From Chitinophagales bacterium (GTDB lineage Bacteria > Bacteroidota > Bacteroidia > Chitinophagales > Saprospiraceae): a stretch of 64,000 bases of DNA. Positions 8,338-16,447 of this stretch are shown piece after piece. Under the pieces are notes generated by a model. The model saw only the letters and a program-made list of their open reading frames with translations, was not told where the DNA came from and made no database searches. Position 1 is the stretch's first letter, and every line of letters begins with the position of its first letter. The DNA lies in contig JAAFIM010000004.1 of the NCBI GenBank assembly GCA_013297745.1, forward strand, positions 1-64,000, read 5' to 3'. Both the position numbers and the translations under genes were made by a program.

Positions 8338-9894
8338 TCAATCAATAGTAGGTTTTCCCTCTCCGCAAGTGTTGAAAGGGTTGCGTTTTTCCTGTTTTAG
8401 CACGCGGGAAAAAATATCGTACTTCTTTGATACCTCCTCTATGTTAGCACCTATATATTTTCCCCAAACCTTATCGCTCAAATTTTTACCCACTAAATCG
8501 CAAATTTGGGTGGCATAGATTGCCATATTCGTTTCAAAAATTTGCACTTCTCCGTTTTGATTACCCGCAAACAAACGCTTGTTGTCGTGGCTAAACGCCA
8601 ATGAACTACTTACACTCAGTAAATTCTTAAACCGAATGGGAGCGTAGCGGTAATCTTTATACGGGTTGGATTCGAAGCTATCACCATATCCGCGAAATAC
8701 TTTGGCTCTTACACTGGTGTCAATTTGCCAAAGGCTTATCAAGCTATCCCCACTAGCAGCAGCCAACTGTTGGCTATTATTGCTAAAAACTAAATCGTTT
8801 ATTTTCTGCTGTTGGAATAATAACAGTTCGGGTTTGTTTTCAAAGATATTATAGTCTAGCAAGTTCCAAATGCGTATAGCGCCGTTAGAGTAGCCAATAG
8901 CAAGGTACACATCGTTTGGACTATGTGCCAATGCGGTTATTTTTATACTATCACCATCAATCGCTGAAGTGGAAAAAGCATCGTTTAAACTTTCTACTTC
9001 TGTTGCATTATCTTCTAGGTTTATCAAATGTAGCTGGTTGGTGTGGGCGGACACACAGAGCAGATATTTCCCGTCGGAGGTTATACCCATATCCAATAAG
9101 CCATTTTTAAACCTTAATTCTGCTAAAAAGCTACTTGTATAGTCATAGATAGAAGTAGAGAATAATTTGCCATCGGTTCCTATACTAATTATGAATTTTT
9201 CCCTAACAACCATATTTGTAATAGTCGTTCCATTATGGGTTTTGATTATAGTATCTAAGCTCAGTTGGTTGGCGCGTAGGCTAAAAATTTCAATCTCACC
9301 ATTTACAGTTGCGCGGGCAAGCGTGTTATCTTTGATAATGAGCATATTAGAAATGGATTCTTTTGAGCTTTGGTAAGCTATTTGGGGAGTTTGTGGGGGG
9401 TATTTATTCTCCCAGCAGAGTATATTCCGCCCGTTGCAACTGTAAAGATACTTATTGTTTGGTGTGCTTAATAGCGCATTTGTGGGTGATTTGGCTAATG
9501 CTCTCAGATTTTTCAACACTTCCAAAGGGTTCATATTTTGTGCTTCTGTAGGATTTGTTATCAGATTGAAGTTGGGTTTTAGTCCAGCTACAGCCGCATA
9601 GAGAGCTTCACCAATATAACTATCGTAAAAATTTCCCTCCGCAGCTTGGTTCAAATCGTATGCTTCTTTTGCCAATAACGCGCGTACTTCTGCGTTTTCT
9701 ACCCCGTGGGATTTGTGCGCTATAGTTTGAGAGAAAGATATCAGCCCAATAATAGCATTTTCTTTCTCCGATTCAATTCGCTGCAAACTGTCGTATCTTG
9801 CTTTCTGTAGACGATTGTGTGGTCTGTATTGAGCAAAAATAGAGTTATAGCAAGCAAAAAATAGGATAGAATTGACTACAAATTTTAGAAACAT
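8338..9894 (-). CDS. Secreted WD40-repeat protein, paralogue of the STAND propeller
   Basis: 518 residues: a signal peptide (about 1-21, ending IFAQ), a helical stretch, then WD40 blades (for example DVYLAIGYSNGAIRIWNL, QQLAAASGDSLISLWQI and RLFAGNQNGEVQIFE). It aligns along its length with the C-terminal part of the STAND protein at 12869: LLAKEAYDLN, EALYAA, LKPNFN, the blade series and the tail NLSDKVWGKYIGA...FNTCG. It therefore looks like a freed, exported copy of that propeller module. It starts 29 nt after the second M61 gene and is likely co-transcribed with it. Role inferred: extracytoplasmic binding scaffold. Confidence 0.82.
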   Translation of the reverse strand: MFLKFVVNSILFFACYNSIFAQYRPHNRLQKARYDSLQRIESEKENAIIGLISFSQTIAHKSHGVENAEVRALLAKEAYDLNQAAEGNFYDSYIGEALYAAVAGLKPNFNLITNPTEAQNMNPLEVLKNLRALAKSPTNALLSTPNNKYLYSCNGRNILCWENKYPPQTPQIAYQSSKESISNMLIIKDNTLARATVNGEIEIFSLRANQLSLDTIIKTHNGTTITNMVVREKFIISIGTDGKLFSTSIYDYTSSFLAELRFKNGLLDMGITSDGKYLLCVSAHTNQLHLINLEDNATEVESLNDAFSTSAIDGDSIKITALAHSPNDVYLAIGYSNGAIRIWNLLDYNIFENKPELLLFQQQKINDLVFSNNSQQLAAASGDSLISLWQIDTSVRAKVFRGYGDSFESNPYKDYRYAPIRFKNLLSVSSSLAFSHDNKRLFAGNQNGEVQIFETNMAIYATQICDLVGKNLSDKVWGKYIGANIEEVSKKYDIFSRVLKQEKRNPFNTCGEGKPTID

Positions 9895-9923
9895 AACAAA
9901 CGATAGTTTAAGGGTTAGAAAAA

Positions 9924-11816
9924 TTATTTACCCAGCCAAATTTTCAGCATTTCTTTTTGTTCAGGGCTAGGCTGTTCTACAAACTTGAACTGATTGCGGC
10001 GTTTGGAAGATATTTTTTTGATGGTATTGGAAAGGGTTTGAGGTTCAAAGTCACCTTGGGCATTTTTGCGCAAAATTTTTACATTCACTAAATCATTTTC
10101 TTTGGTGGATTCTTTATAAGAGATTAGGAAGCTATAAACTGTTTTGGTGTTAAAAACTGCCTCATTCCAGTTTAAAATAATATCATCTTGGATAAAGCCT
10201 AATAAGCGTCCGAAATCATCCAATTTTTCGGGTTTGGCTATATAATAACGTCCCAAACTATCAGACTTGAGCACGCCATTATCCAAGCCCCCCAAAGGAG
10301 AAATTTCTTCAACGGTAAGTTCGCTAAAAAATTTTATCCCAAAAGGTTCAAAATAATCGTTAAAGTTTATTTTTTCTATCCCTGCGATATGCTTCTCCAC
10401 AAATTTTTTTAGCGGGTCTATATCTTTGATATTTCCATTTTGCAGCACAATATCATATATTTTATCAAATAATTCTTTGTCTTTAAATGCTTTGTCTTGC
10501 CCATAATAACCTGACAAATCGACGATGAGGTTAGGCAAACTATATTTGCCTTGTGATTGGCGCAATAGCAATAAGTCCATGCAAGTCACAGCCATAAAAC
10601 CGCGGCTAAATACTGCATTGTAGGATTGTCGGTAAGGTTCTATCAAGCAATTTTCGCTCATTTTGGTCAAAGGAAAGGTGTCATTATATTTGCCCAGCGC
10701 AAGTTTGGCTTTGTCATTAAATACAGTGAGTAGTTTGTCGTGGGTGATGAGCCCATATTTGGCTTGTACGTGTTGCGACATATATTCTACCACCCCTTCA
10801 TAAAGCCAAAGGTGTTGGGACATTTTGGGTTTTATAAAATCAAAATTGTGTATTTCTTCTGAATGTATGTACATAGGCACTATAATATGAAAAAACTCGT
10901 GGGCGGCTTGATTAATTACCTGTTTGGCTATTTTTTCGGCGCTATCTTCCAATAGACAAAATACCGCACATTGGGCATGTTCTAATGCACCCACTTGTTC
11001 GGTCAAATAACCTGTAGGGGATAGATGAAGCATAAAAATATACCTGTTGGTGGGCAAAATACCTCCCAAGTATTGGGTTTGCGCTTCTATTAGCGGGCGG
11101 ATTTTTTTGCTGATTTCTTTAGCGGTTACTTTTTGATTGGGCGAATAAACCACGACTTCTATAGTCGAATAACCTGCTGGAAAACTTGCTGTATCTGCTG
11201 GGCAATACATAACGGGAGCATCCACCAACTCGCGATAAGATTCAGCGCTATATACATCTGTATCATAATCGCTATATGTTTTATTTAAGCTGCTGTTTGC
11301 GTATAGGGTAGAGTGGTGGTCGATGCTGATGACAAAAGGGAGATTTTCTTTATCTTTGAAAAAACCAAAGCAAGCGCCATGATTCAATAAGAAAAATTTA
11401 TTGCTTTCAAACCCTGTGCCTGCGGCTTCAAACACAGGATTGGGTTGGCGACTATCCCAAGTATCTTCTATGTCATAACTAATTTTGTACAATCGTTTTT
11501 CCGCTTTTATGCGCCAAGTGTTTTGGTCCAACCTTTCAGCCGCTAGTTCTTTGCCTTTTCTATCAAAAGCTTTTAAATTTTGCACAAATCGCCCAAAGTC
11601 AAAAAGTTGATAGGTGTTGGGGATAGAAGCTGGGAAATGATAAAATACCTCTTCTGCTTGCACGCTTGTAGGGCATATCAACTCTACAGCGAGTATATCA
11701 TTTTTGATAGCGGTCAAATTGACCTGATATTGATAGCTGTTGTTGGCTTCTTGGGCTGTGTGGTTGGATATAAAAAAGAGATAAAAAAAGATAGAAGCAA
11801 GTATTGTTTTTGTCAT
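9924..11816 (-). CDS. Secreted M61 family metallopeptidase with PDZ domain (second paralogue)
   Basis: About 630 residues from ATG 11816, chosen because it gives a normal signal peptide (MTKTILASIFFYLFFISNHTAQ). The longer frame from 11888 runs back through the terminator of the preceding gene. It has the zinc motif HEFFH (in NQAAHEFFHIIVP), WLYEGVVEY for the third ligand, and a C-terminal PDZ-like region (PLGGLDNGVL). It is alignable end to end with the protein at 6239-8137, so the two came from a duplication. The following secreted WD40 gene is 29 nt away. Confidence 0.9.
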   Translation of the reverse strand: MTKTILASIFFYLFFISNHTAQEANNSYQYQVNLTAIKNDILAVELICPTSVQAEEVFYHFPASIPNTYQLFDFGRFVQNLKAFDRKGKELAAERLDQNTWRIKAEKRLYKISYDIEDTWDSRQPNPVFEAAGTGFESNKFFLLNHGACFGFFKDKENLPFVISIDHHSTLYANSSLNKTYSDYDTDVYSAESYRELVDAPVMYCPADTASFPAGYSTIEVVVYSPNQKVTAKEISKKIRPLIEAQTQYLGGILPTNRYIFMLHLSPTGYLTEQVGALEHAQCAVFCLLEDSAEKIAKQVINQAAHEFFHIIVPMYIHSEEIHNFDFIKPKMSQHLWLYEGVVEYMSQHVQAKYGLITHDKLLTVFNDKAKLALGKYNDTFPLTKMSENCLIEPYRQSYNAVFSRGFMAVTCMDLLLLRQSQGKYSLPNLIVDLSGYYGQDKAFKDKELFDKIYDIVLQNGNIKDIDPLKKFVEKHIAGIEKINFNDYFEPFGIKFFSELTVEEISPLGGLDNGVLKSDSLGRYYIAKPEKLDDFGRLLGFIQDDIILNWNEAVFNTKTVYSFLISYKESTKENDLVNVKILRKNAQGDFEPQTLSNTIKKISSKRRNQFKFVEQPSPEQKEMLKIWLGK

Positions 11817-11862
11817 TTTAATATATGTTTGGCAAGTAAAGAGATTAAAATAAATAAAAAAA

Positions 11863-11884
11863 GCCACTTTCGGGCAAAAGTGGC
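11863..11884 (-). terminator. Terminator of the STAS-DUF2452 unit
   Basis: An 8-bp stem GCCACTTT / AAAGTGGC with a 6-nt loop; the minus strand continues into a run of T. It ends the leftward unit 12792-11932. Confidence 0.8.
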
Positions 11885-11885
11885 G

Positions 11886-11893
11886 CAAAGATA
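11886..11893 (-). promoter_or_regulatory. -7 element of the second M61 gene, abutting a terminator
   Basis: TATCTTTG on the minus strand, one base upstream of the terminator stem. A transcript starting here would begin at or inside the first arm of that hairpin, so the new mRNA could escape the terminator that stops upstream transcription. The -33 element is not clear. Confidence 0.4.
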
Positions 11894-11931
11894 GCAGTTT
11901 GTTGGCTATTTAATATATTATTTGATAAAAT

Positions 11932-12369
11932 TTAGGGTTTGCCGTACTCGATAATCTCCCAAGTATGGTCAGCGAGTAGTTTGACTGTGGCTTCAAACGC
12001 TTCAAAGGGCATCCCTTTTCTTCCCCATTCGCTGGGGGCTATCATTGAGAGTACGTTTTGCCCCGTTTCTCGCCGATAAAGGTGATAGATTTGTGATATT
12101 AGCGGTTTAAAGCTCATATCTGCGGTATAAATTCGCTCTGAAATTTCTACCCGACGCTGCAACTGTTGGGCTTGTTCAGCCAATAATTCCATCTGGCGGC
12201 GAATTTGGTTGAGTTGCATAGTGGTTTGCTCGCGCATAGCTTCTACAGCCAAGCCTTTGGTGCGTCCTTTATCTATTGGTTTGATTACTGCGCTGCCTAC
12301 GGTGTGGGCATAAGGCAATAAATGTGGATTTTCGGCTATTTTTGTTTTGTCTATTGGATTATGCTCCAT
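11932..12369 (-). CDS. DUF2452 family protein
   Basis: 145 residues, soluble. It matches the DUF2452 pattern as remembered: an N-terminal NPHLLPYAHTVGSAVIKP block, a heptad-rich helix (MREQTTMQLNQIRRQMELLAEQAQQLQRRV), ISERIY, then a C-terminal block with LSMIAPSEWG and KLLADHTWE. The family is conserved in several phyla and has no assigned function. It follows the STAS gene by 66 nt, and a terminator comes after it, so it is probably the second gene of that transcript. Confidence 0.85.
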   Translation of the reverse strand: MEHNPIDKTKIAENPHLLPYAHTVGSAVIKPIDKGRTKGLAVEAMREQTTMQLNQIRRQMELLAEQAQQLQRRVEISERIYTADMSFKPLISQIYHLYRRETGQNVLSMIAPSEWGRKGMPFEAFEATVKLLADHTWEIIEYGKP

Positions 12370-12435
12370 ATTATTTGGGCTGATTTTGATATAATTTAAT
12401 ACCCCATAACAATTTTAAAATTGCTTAGTTTATAT

Positions 12436-12792
12436 TTAAACTATATTTTCCTCATTTTTTTTGAAAATAGCCAGCGCGGCTTCTGTAGTGTCTTTGATAA
12501 CAAAAAAAGTTTGTAGGCGTGTGAGTACCAAAACCTGTTGTATATTGGGAGAAATGCCCACGAGGATAATCTCACCCGATTTGGCGCGCACTTTGGCAAG
12601 TGCAGCAATAAGCAAATTTAAACCTGTGCTATTGATGTAACTTAATGCGGCTAAATCTATAATCCATAGTTTATTATCTTTTTGCAATTCCAAATCTATA
12701 ACTTTTAAAATAGCTTTATTGTCTTCAGGATTTTCTAAAGCCAGCAACTGTAAATATGCGGTTGTTGTTATCAGTTCAAATTTGTACGACAT
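12436..12792 (-). CDS. STAS-domain protein (anti-sigma factor antagonist type)
   Basis: 118 residues, one STAS domain. The phosphorylatable-serine loop is visible in ALSYINSTGLNLLIAAL, as in SpoIIAA/RsbV, where an anti-sigma or switch kinase phosphorylates the Ser. No kinase or phosphatase gene is adjacent, so the partner is elsewhere. It sits between the STAND NTPase gene (separated by a terminator) and DUF2452. It may report on partner switching in envelope or stress signalling; this is inference from family only. Confidence 0.85.
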   Translation of the reverse strand: MSYKFELITTTAYLQLLALENPEDNKAILKVIDLELQKDNKLWIIDLAALSYINSTGLNLLIAALAKVRAKSGEIILVGISPNIQQVLVLTRLQTFFVIKDTTEAALAIFKKNEENIV

Positions 12793-12817
12793 ATCAAATG
12801 GATAAAAGATATAAAAA

Positions 12818-12841
12818 AAGGGAGAACTTTCGCTCTCCCTT
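12818..12841 (-). terminator. Terminator of the STAND gene
   Basis: An 8-bp stem AAGGGAGA / TCTCCCTT with an 8-nt loop, followed on the minus strand by TTTTTTT. It separates the STAND gene from the STAS gene. Confidence 0.8.
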
Positions 12842-12868
12842 AGTAATTATATGATATTAATAAAAAAG

Positions 12869-15800
12869 TTATTCAGCATCTATGAGTTGGTCTTTATCGC
12901 CACCGCAGGTTGAGAACGGCGCGCGGCGTTTGAGGTCAGGGGTCAAGATGTATAATTTTTGTTTAATTTCATCTGTTTCAGGGTCGTCAGTACCCACATA
13001 TTTACGCCAAGCTTTATCGCTAAGATTTTTATCCACTTTGGGGCAAATTTCTTCTGCATAAACCATCATATCTGTTTCCCACATTTTGATTTGTCCGTTT
13101 TGAGTACCTGTAAATACGCGGCTGTTGTCCCGCGAGAAGGCTACTGACATAACCCAATCATTGTGGTCTTTTAGTTTGATAGGTACGAAATTAGCTTCTT
13201 TGTACGGATACATACTAGCGTTTTCGCGCGGCGATTTTAGTTTGATTTGCCAAAGAGTGGCAGAATTGTCCATACTAGCGGCTACTAGTTGGCGGCTATC
13301 GTTACTAAAGGCCAAGTCTGTAATTTTTTGGCTGTGGTAGTGCATAGGTTCTGGTTTGAGGATTAATGCGTCTGGAGCAGTCAAATCCCAAATACGCACC
13401 ACACCGTCAGAATATCCTAATGCCAAATAACGCCCATCAGGGCTTTGCGCTACACTACTAACTTTAATCTCACTTTCGCCATCGAGAGGCACGGTAGAGA
13501 AAGCTTCGATTAAGGCTTCTTCTGGTTGGGCATTTTCTTCAAGATTAAGTACTATCATTTTTGAACCATTTTGAGGTATACCAAAAAGATATTTGCCGTC
13601 AGGTGAAATAGCCATATCCACGAATCCTCTTTCGTCACCATCTAAATCCAAGCTAGCCAATTGAGATGTACGCCCGTCTTTGATAGTGGTGTAGAATAAA
13701 TTGTCATCTTTGCCTGAAGTAATAACCCCTTTGTCCCCCAACAATACCATAGAAGTGATGGCTGCGCCGCTGTGACTGCGGATTACGCGGGGAGCTTCTT
13801 TGTCCTTGAGCGCGTTGAAAATTTCGATTTCGCCCTTGTCGTTGGCGCGAATGATGTTTTTATAATCATTGGTCACCACCATAGTACGATAAACTTCAGC
13901 TTTGTGAGCCAATACAGCAGGCAAGCGGTCTTTTTGGCGGTGTTCGGAGGCTTTTTCAAATGGACGATTTACCCATTTTAGTAAATAGCCCTCGCTACCT
14001 GTGCTGAATAAGTGTTCGCCATCTTTGCTAGGAACGATAGAACGCACTGTACCAATTCTTTTTACCCCTTCTGGTGCATCTTCAAGGCTGTTGAAGCTAG
14101 GATTTAATTTGTCCAAAGCTGCATAAAGTGCCTCATAGACATAAGCATCATGGGGGCTACCTTCGCTGACCGTATTCAAATCATAAGCTTCTTTTGCCAA
14201 CAAAGCCTCCACTTTTTCATCCTCTACACTCATAGATTTTACGGCAAGAGACTGAGCCAATGACCAAGCTTTTATCCGCAAAGCTTCGCGGGTAGCAGCT
14301 TCAGCTTTTTGTTGAGCATCAAGAGCCTTTCTTTCAGATTCTATCGCTTGTGCTGTTCTTATTTGAGCCAATCTTTGCGCTTCCAATGCTTCTTTCTCTT
14401 TTAGTTTGGCTCTGGCTTCTGATGATAAAGCTTCTTGGCGACTTTTTTCAGCAGCTATAGCTGCATCCAAAGCTGTACGGGTGGCATTATTAGCTTTTGC
14501 GCTCTCTGCAGCAGCTAAGGCTTCGCTAATTTTGGCTTGAGCTTCAGAATATTTTGCAATTTCTTTGGATCGCTCAGCAATTTGTAAGTCGCGCTCTGAT
14601 TTTTTAGATGACATATAAGCCTCTTTAGCAGCTCTTCGGGCTTTTTCGCCAGCTACTACAGCTACCCCCAATAATAGGATACAAATCAACGCAAATAAAG
14701 CAGAAAAAGCAGCGATTAAAGTTGCCCTGCGCATACGGGTGTCTTGGTCGTGGGCTATAGCCGCTAAGTTAGCTTTGTGTTTGGCTTCACTATCTTCCAA
14801 AAATTTGATAGTTTCCACAAACATAGTATTATACCGAATAGACCAAGGTTCTGTGGGCGGCAATCTATTGGGATTTTCTGTATCATATTCCAACGGTTTA
14901 GCCCATTTTAGCCCTACTGTAAGCTCAGGGTCTTGCCACAAACTGCCTTTACCGCTGTAGTAACGCGAGGCTGCTTCTGATAAGCGGTCGTATGTTTCTG
15001 CTGAAGCGTGTTCATCTTCTACCCAGTTGCGTAAGCGTGTCCATTTTTCCAATAAACATTCATGGGATATATTTATGGTGGAGTCTTCATCTATATCCGA
15101 CATAGGGGGCGCGCTGATAAATTCGCAACCTTTTTGACTGAATATATTGATAACAAAACTTACTTCTTTGAGAGAGGATTGGGTAGCGCGCATAATCTCG
15201 CGTACGGTAGAAGCGCGACGCATAGGACGTCCATCTGCGCCTTTTTCCGAAAGTAGCTTAAACATACGTTCAGCCAATTCTAATCTTTCCGTGTTGCCAT
15301 CTAAATCGGAATAGGCTTGTTCTGCGTGTTTCTCTAATGCGCTTTTTATCCCCCCAACTTCGTCATAGTGTCTAATGCCAATTGGTGTTTTAGCTTCGTT
15401 GGCATCAAGAGATACTCCATCGAGCCAATAATTCCAAGTGCGCATAAGTGCGTGCTGCAACACAGCCAAATCATCAAAATCTTCGCCTGTTTCGTCTAAA
15501 ATTTTATTTACTAGCTCAGGCGCCATTGAAATATCCATATCGCATATACTAGCAGCAGCAGCAACAGGCGCAAATATAGCTTTTTTCAACTCTTCCATTT
15601 TCATACGAGGTATCAAAAATTGCCCGTCGTTGATAGCTTCTGGAAGTGTGCGGAAATCAGTAGCGCGACCAAATGAACTGGAGCGCATAGTGAATACCAC
15701 ATAAATAGCTTGTTCTTTTTGGCGGCTGGCTGTGAGCAACAAACTTACCAGTTGGGCTGCTTCTTGCGCTTGTTCTTCGCCTTTTTTGGCATAGGAGAAT

Positions 15801-16264
15801 ATATCGTCGAACTGGTCAACGACAATCATTAAATTTTCCTTTTTAATATTGGCTTGTTTGAACGCTTCTACTATACCCATATTGCCGCGACGAAGCAAAG
15901 CCTCTACTGTAGCGGGATAGTTGGGTTCCATAGTAGCGTCGCTACACAATACACCTTTTTGAGCCAATTGCTTGGTTAGATTTTTAATTGGGGTATCGCC
16001 AATTGTGCAAACTGCTACCCGCCATTGGGAGCCTGCCTGCCCAGCAAATCCGTCCCGCAGACGCGGTACAAGGCTAGCTTTAGCTAGTGATGATTTGCCT
16101 GAACCTGATATAGCTAAAAAGCGATTGGAACGCAACTTGCGCAAAAGTTCGTCTAATTGACGCTCGCGTCCAAAGAAAAAATTGCGTTCATGGGTTTCAA
16201 AAGACCGCAGCCCAGGGTAGGGTTGTATGTCTTCTTTGAGAATGTCTATAGCTTCTTTTATCAT
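12869..16264 (-). CDS. Membrane-spanning STAND NTPase (nSTAND1 type) with WD40 propeller
   Basis: 1131 residues in four parts. Residues 1-410: nSTAND1 NTPase, recognised by PYPGLRSFE, FFFGRERQLDELL, P-loop AISGSGKS (51-58), Walker B VVDQFDD (148-154), NDGQFLIPRM, and the winged-helix block ISHECLLEKWTRLRNW. About 513-538: one transmembrane helix preceded by RMRR. About 540-700: an Ala/Glu/Lys-rich coiled coil. About 730-1100: a WD40 propeller. STAND proteins are ligand-gated switches that oligomerise with ATP. Basic residues flank the helix on both sides, so topology is not certain; the NTPase is taken as cytoplasmic. The P-loop is two residues shorter than the usual family form. It has its own promoter (16359-16388) and terminator. 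Confidence 0.9.
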   Translation of the reverse strand: MIKEAIDILKEDIQPYPGLRSFETHERNFFFGRERQLDELLRKLRSNRFLAISGSGKSSLAKASLVPRLRDGFAGQAGSQWRVAVCTIGDTPIKNLTKQLAQKGVLCSDATMEPNYPATVEALLRRGNMGIVEAFKQANIKKENLMIVVDQFDDIFSYAKKGEEQAQEAAQLVSLLLTASRQKEQAIYVVFTMRSSSFGRATDFRTLPEAINDGQFLIPRMKMEELKKAIFAPVAAAASICDMDISMAPELVNKILDETGEDFDDLAVLQHALMRTWNYWLDGVSLDANEAKTPIGIRHYDEVGGIKSALEKHAEQAYSDLDGNTERLELAERMFKLLSEKGADGRPMRRASTVREIMRATQSSLKEVSFVINIFSQKGCEFISAPPMSDIDEDSTINISHECLLEKWTRLRNWVEDEHASAETYDRLSEAASRYYSGKGSLWQDPELTVGLKWAKPLEYDTENPNRLPPTEPWSIRYNTMFVETIKFLEDSEAKHKANLAAIAHDQDTRMRRATLIAAFSALFALICILLLGVAVVAGEKARRAAKEAYMSSKKSERDLQIAERSKEIAKYSEAQAKISEALAAAESAKANNATRTALDAAIAAEKSRQEALSSEARAKLKEKEALEAQRLAQIRTAQAIESERKALDAQQKAEAATREALRIKAWSLAQSLAVKSMSVEDEKVEALLAKEAYDLNTVSEGSPHDAYVYEALYAALDKLNPSFNSLEDAPEGVKRIGTVRSIVPSKDGEHLFSTGSEGYLLKWVNRPFEKASEHRQKDRLPAVLAHKAEVYRTMVVTNDYKNIIRANDKGEIEIFNALKDKEAPRVIRSHSGAAITSMVLLGDKGVITSGKDDNLFYTTIKDGRTSQLASLDLDGDERGFVDMAISPDGKYLFGIPQNGSKMIVLNLEENAQPEEALIEAFSTVPLDGESEIKVSSVAQSPDGRYLALGYSDGVVRIWDLTAPDALILKPEPMHYHSQKITDLAFSNDSRQLVAASMDNSATLWQIKLKSPRENASMYPYKEANFVPIKLKDHNDWVMSVAFSRDNSRVFTGTQNGQIKMWETDMMVYAEEICPKVDKNLSDKAWRKYVGTDDPETDEIKQKLYILTPDLKRRAPFSTCGGDKDQLIDAE

Positions 16265-16358
16265 ACCAGCATACTTTTGTTTTTAAGATTTGGATAAATG
16301 ATGGGATAAATTGGGGTGGTGGTGAAATCAATATAGTATTGATTATTGTTTCAGCGCG

Positions 16359-16388
16359 CAAAATACGACGGTTTTTTATATCTGCAAA
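16359..16388 (-). promoter_or_regulatory. Promoter of the STAND gene
   Basis: Minus strand TTTG (16388-16385), 19 nt, TATTTTG (16365-16359). The -7 box is one base shorter than TAnnTTTG. The leader would be about 90 nt. Confidence 0.5.
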
Positions 16389-16447
16389 CTTTTTTTCAAA
16401 AAAAAGTGCTTTTTTTTTATTTTTTTTGCAAAAGTCCTACTTTAGTC

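Noticed and set aside
11817-11888. 24-residue extension of the second M61 protein
   Set aside because: It would be translated through a terminator hairpin and would put a polar segment before a good signal peptide.
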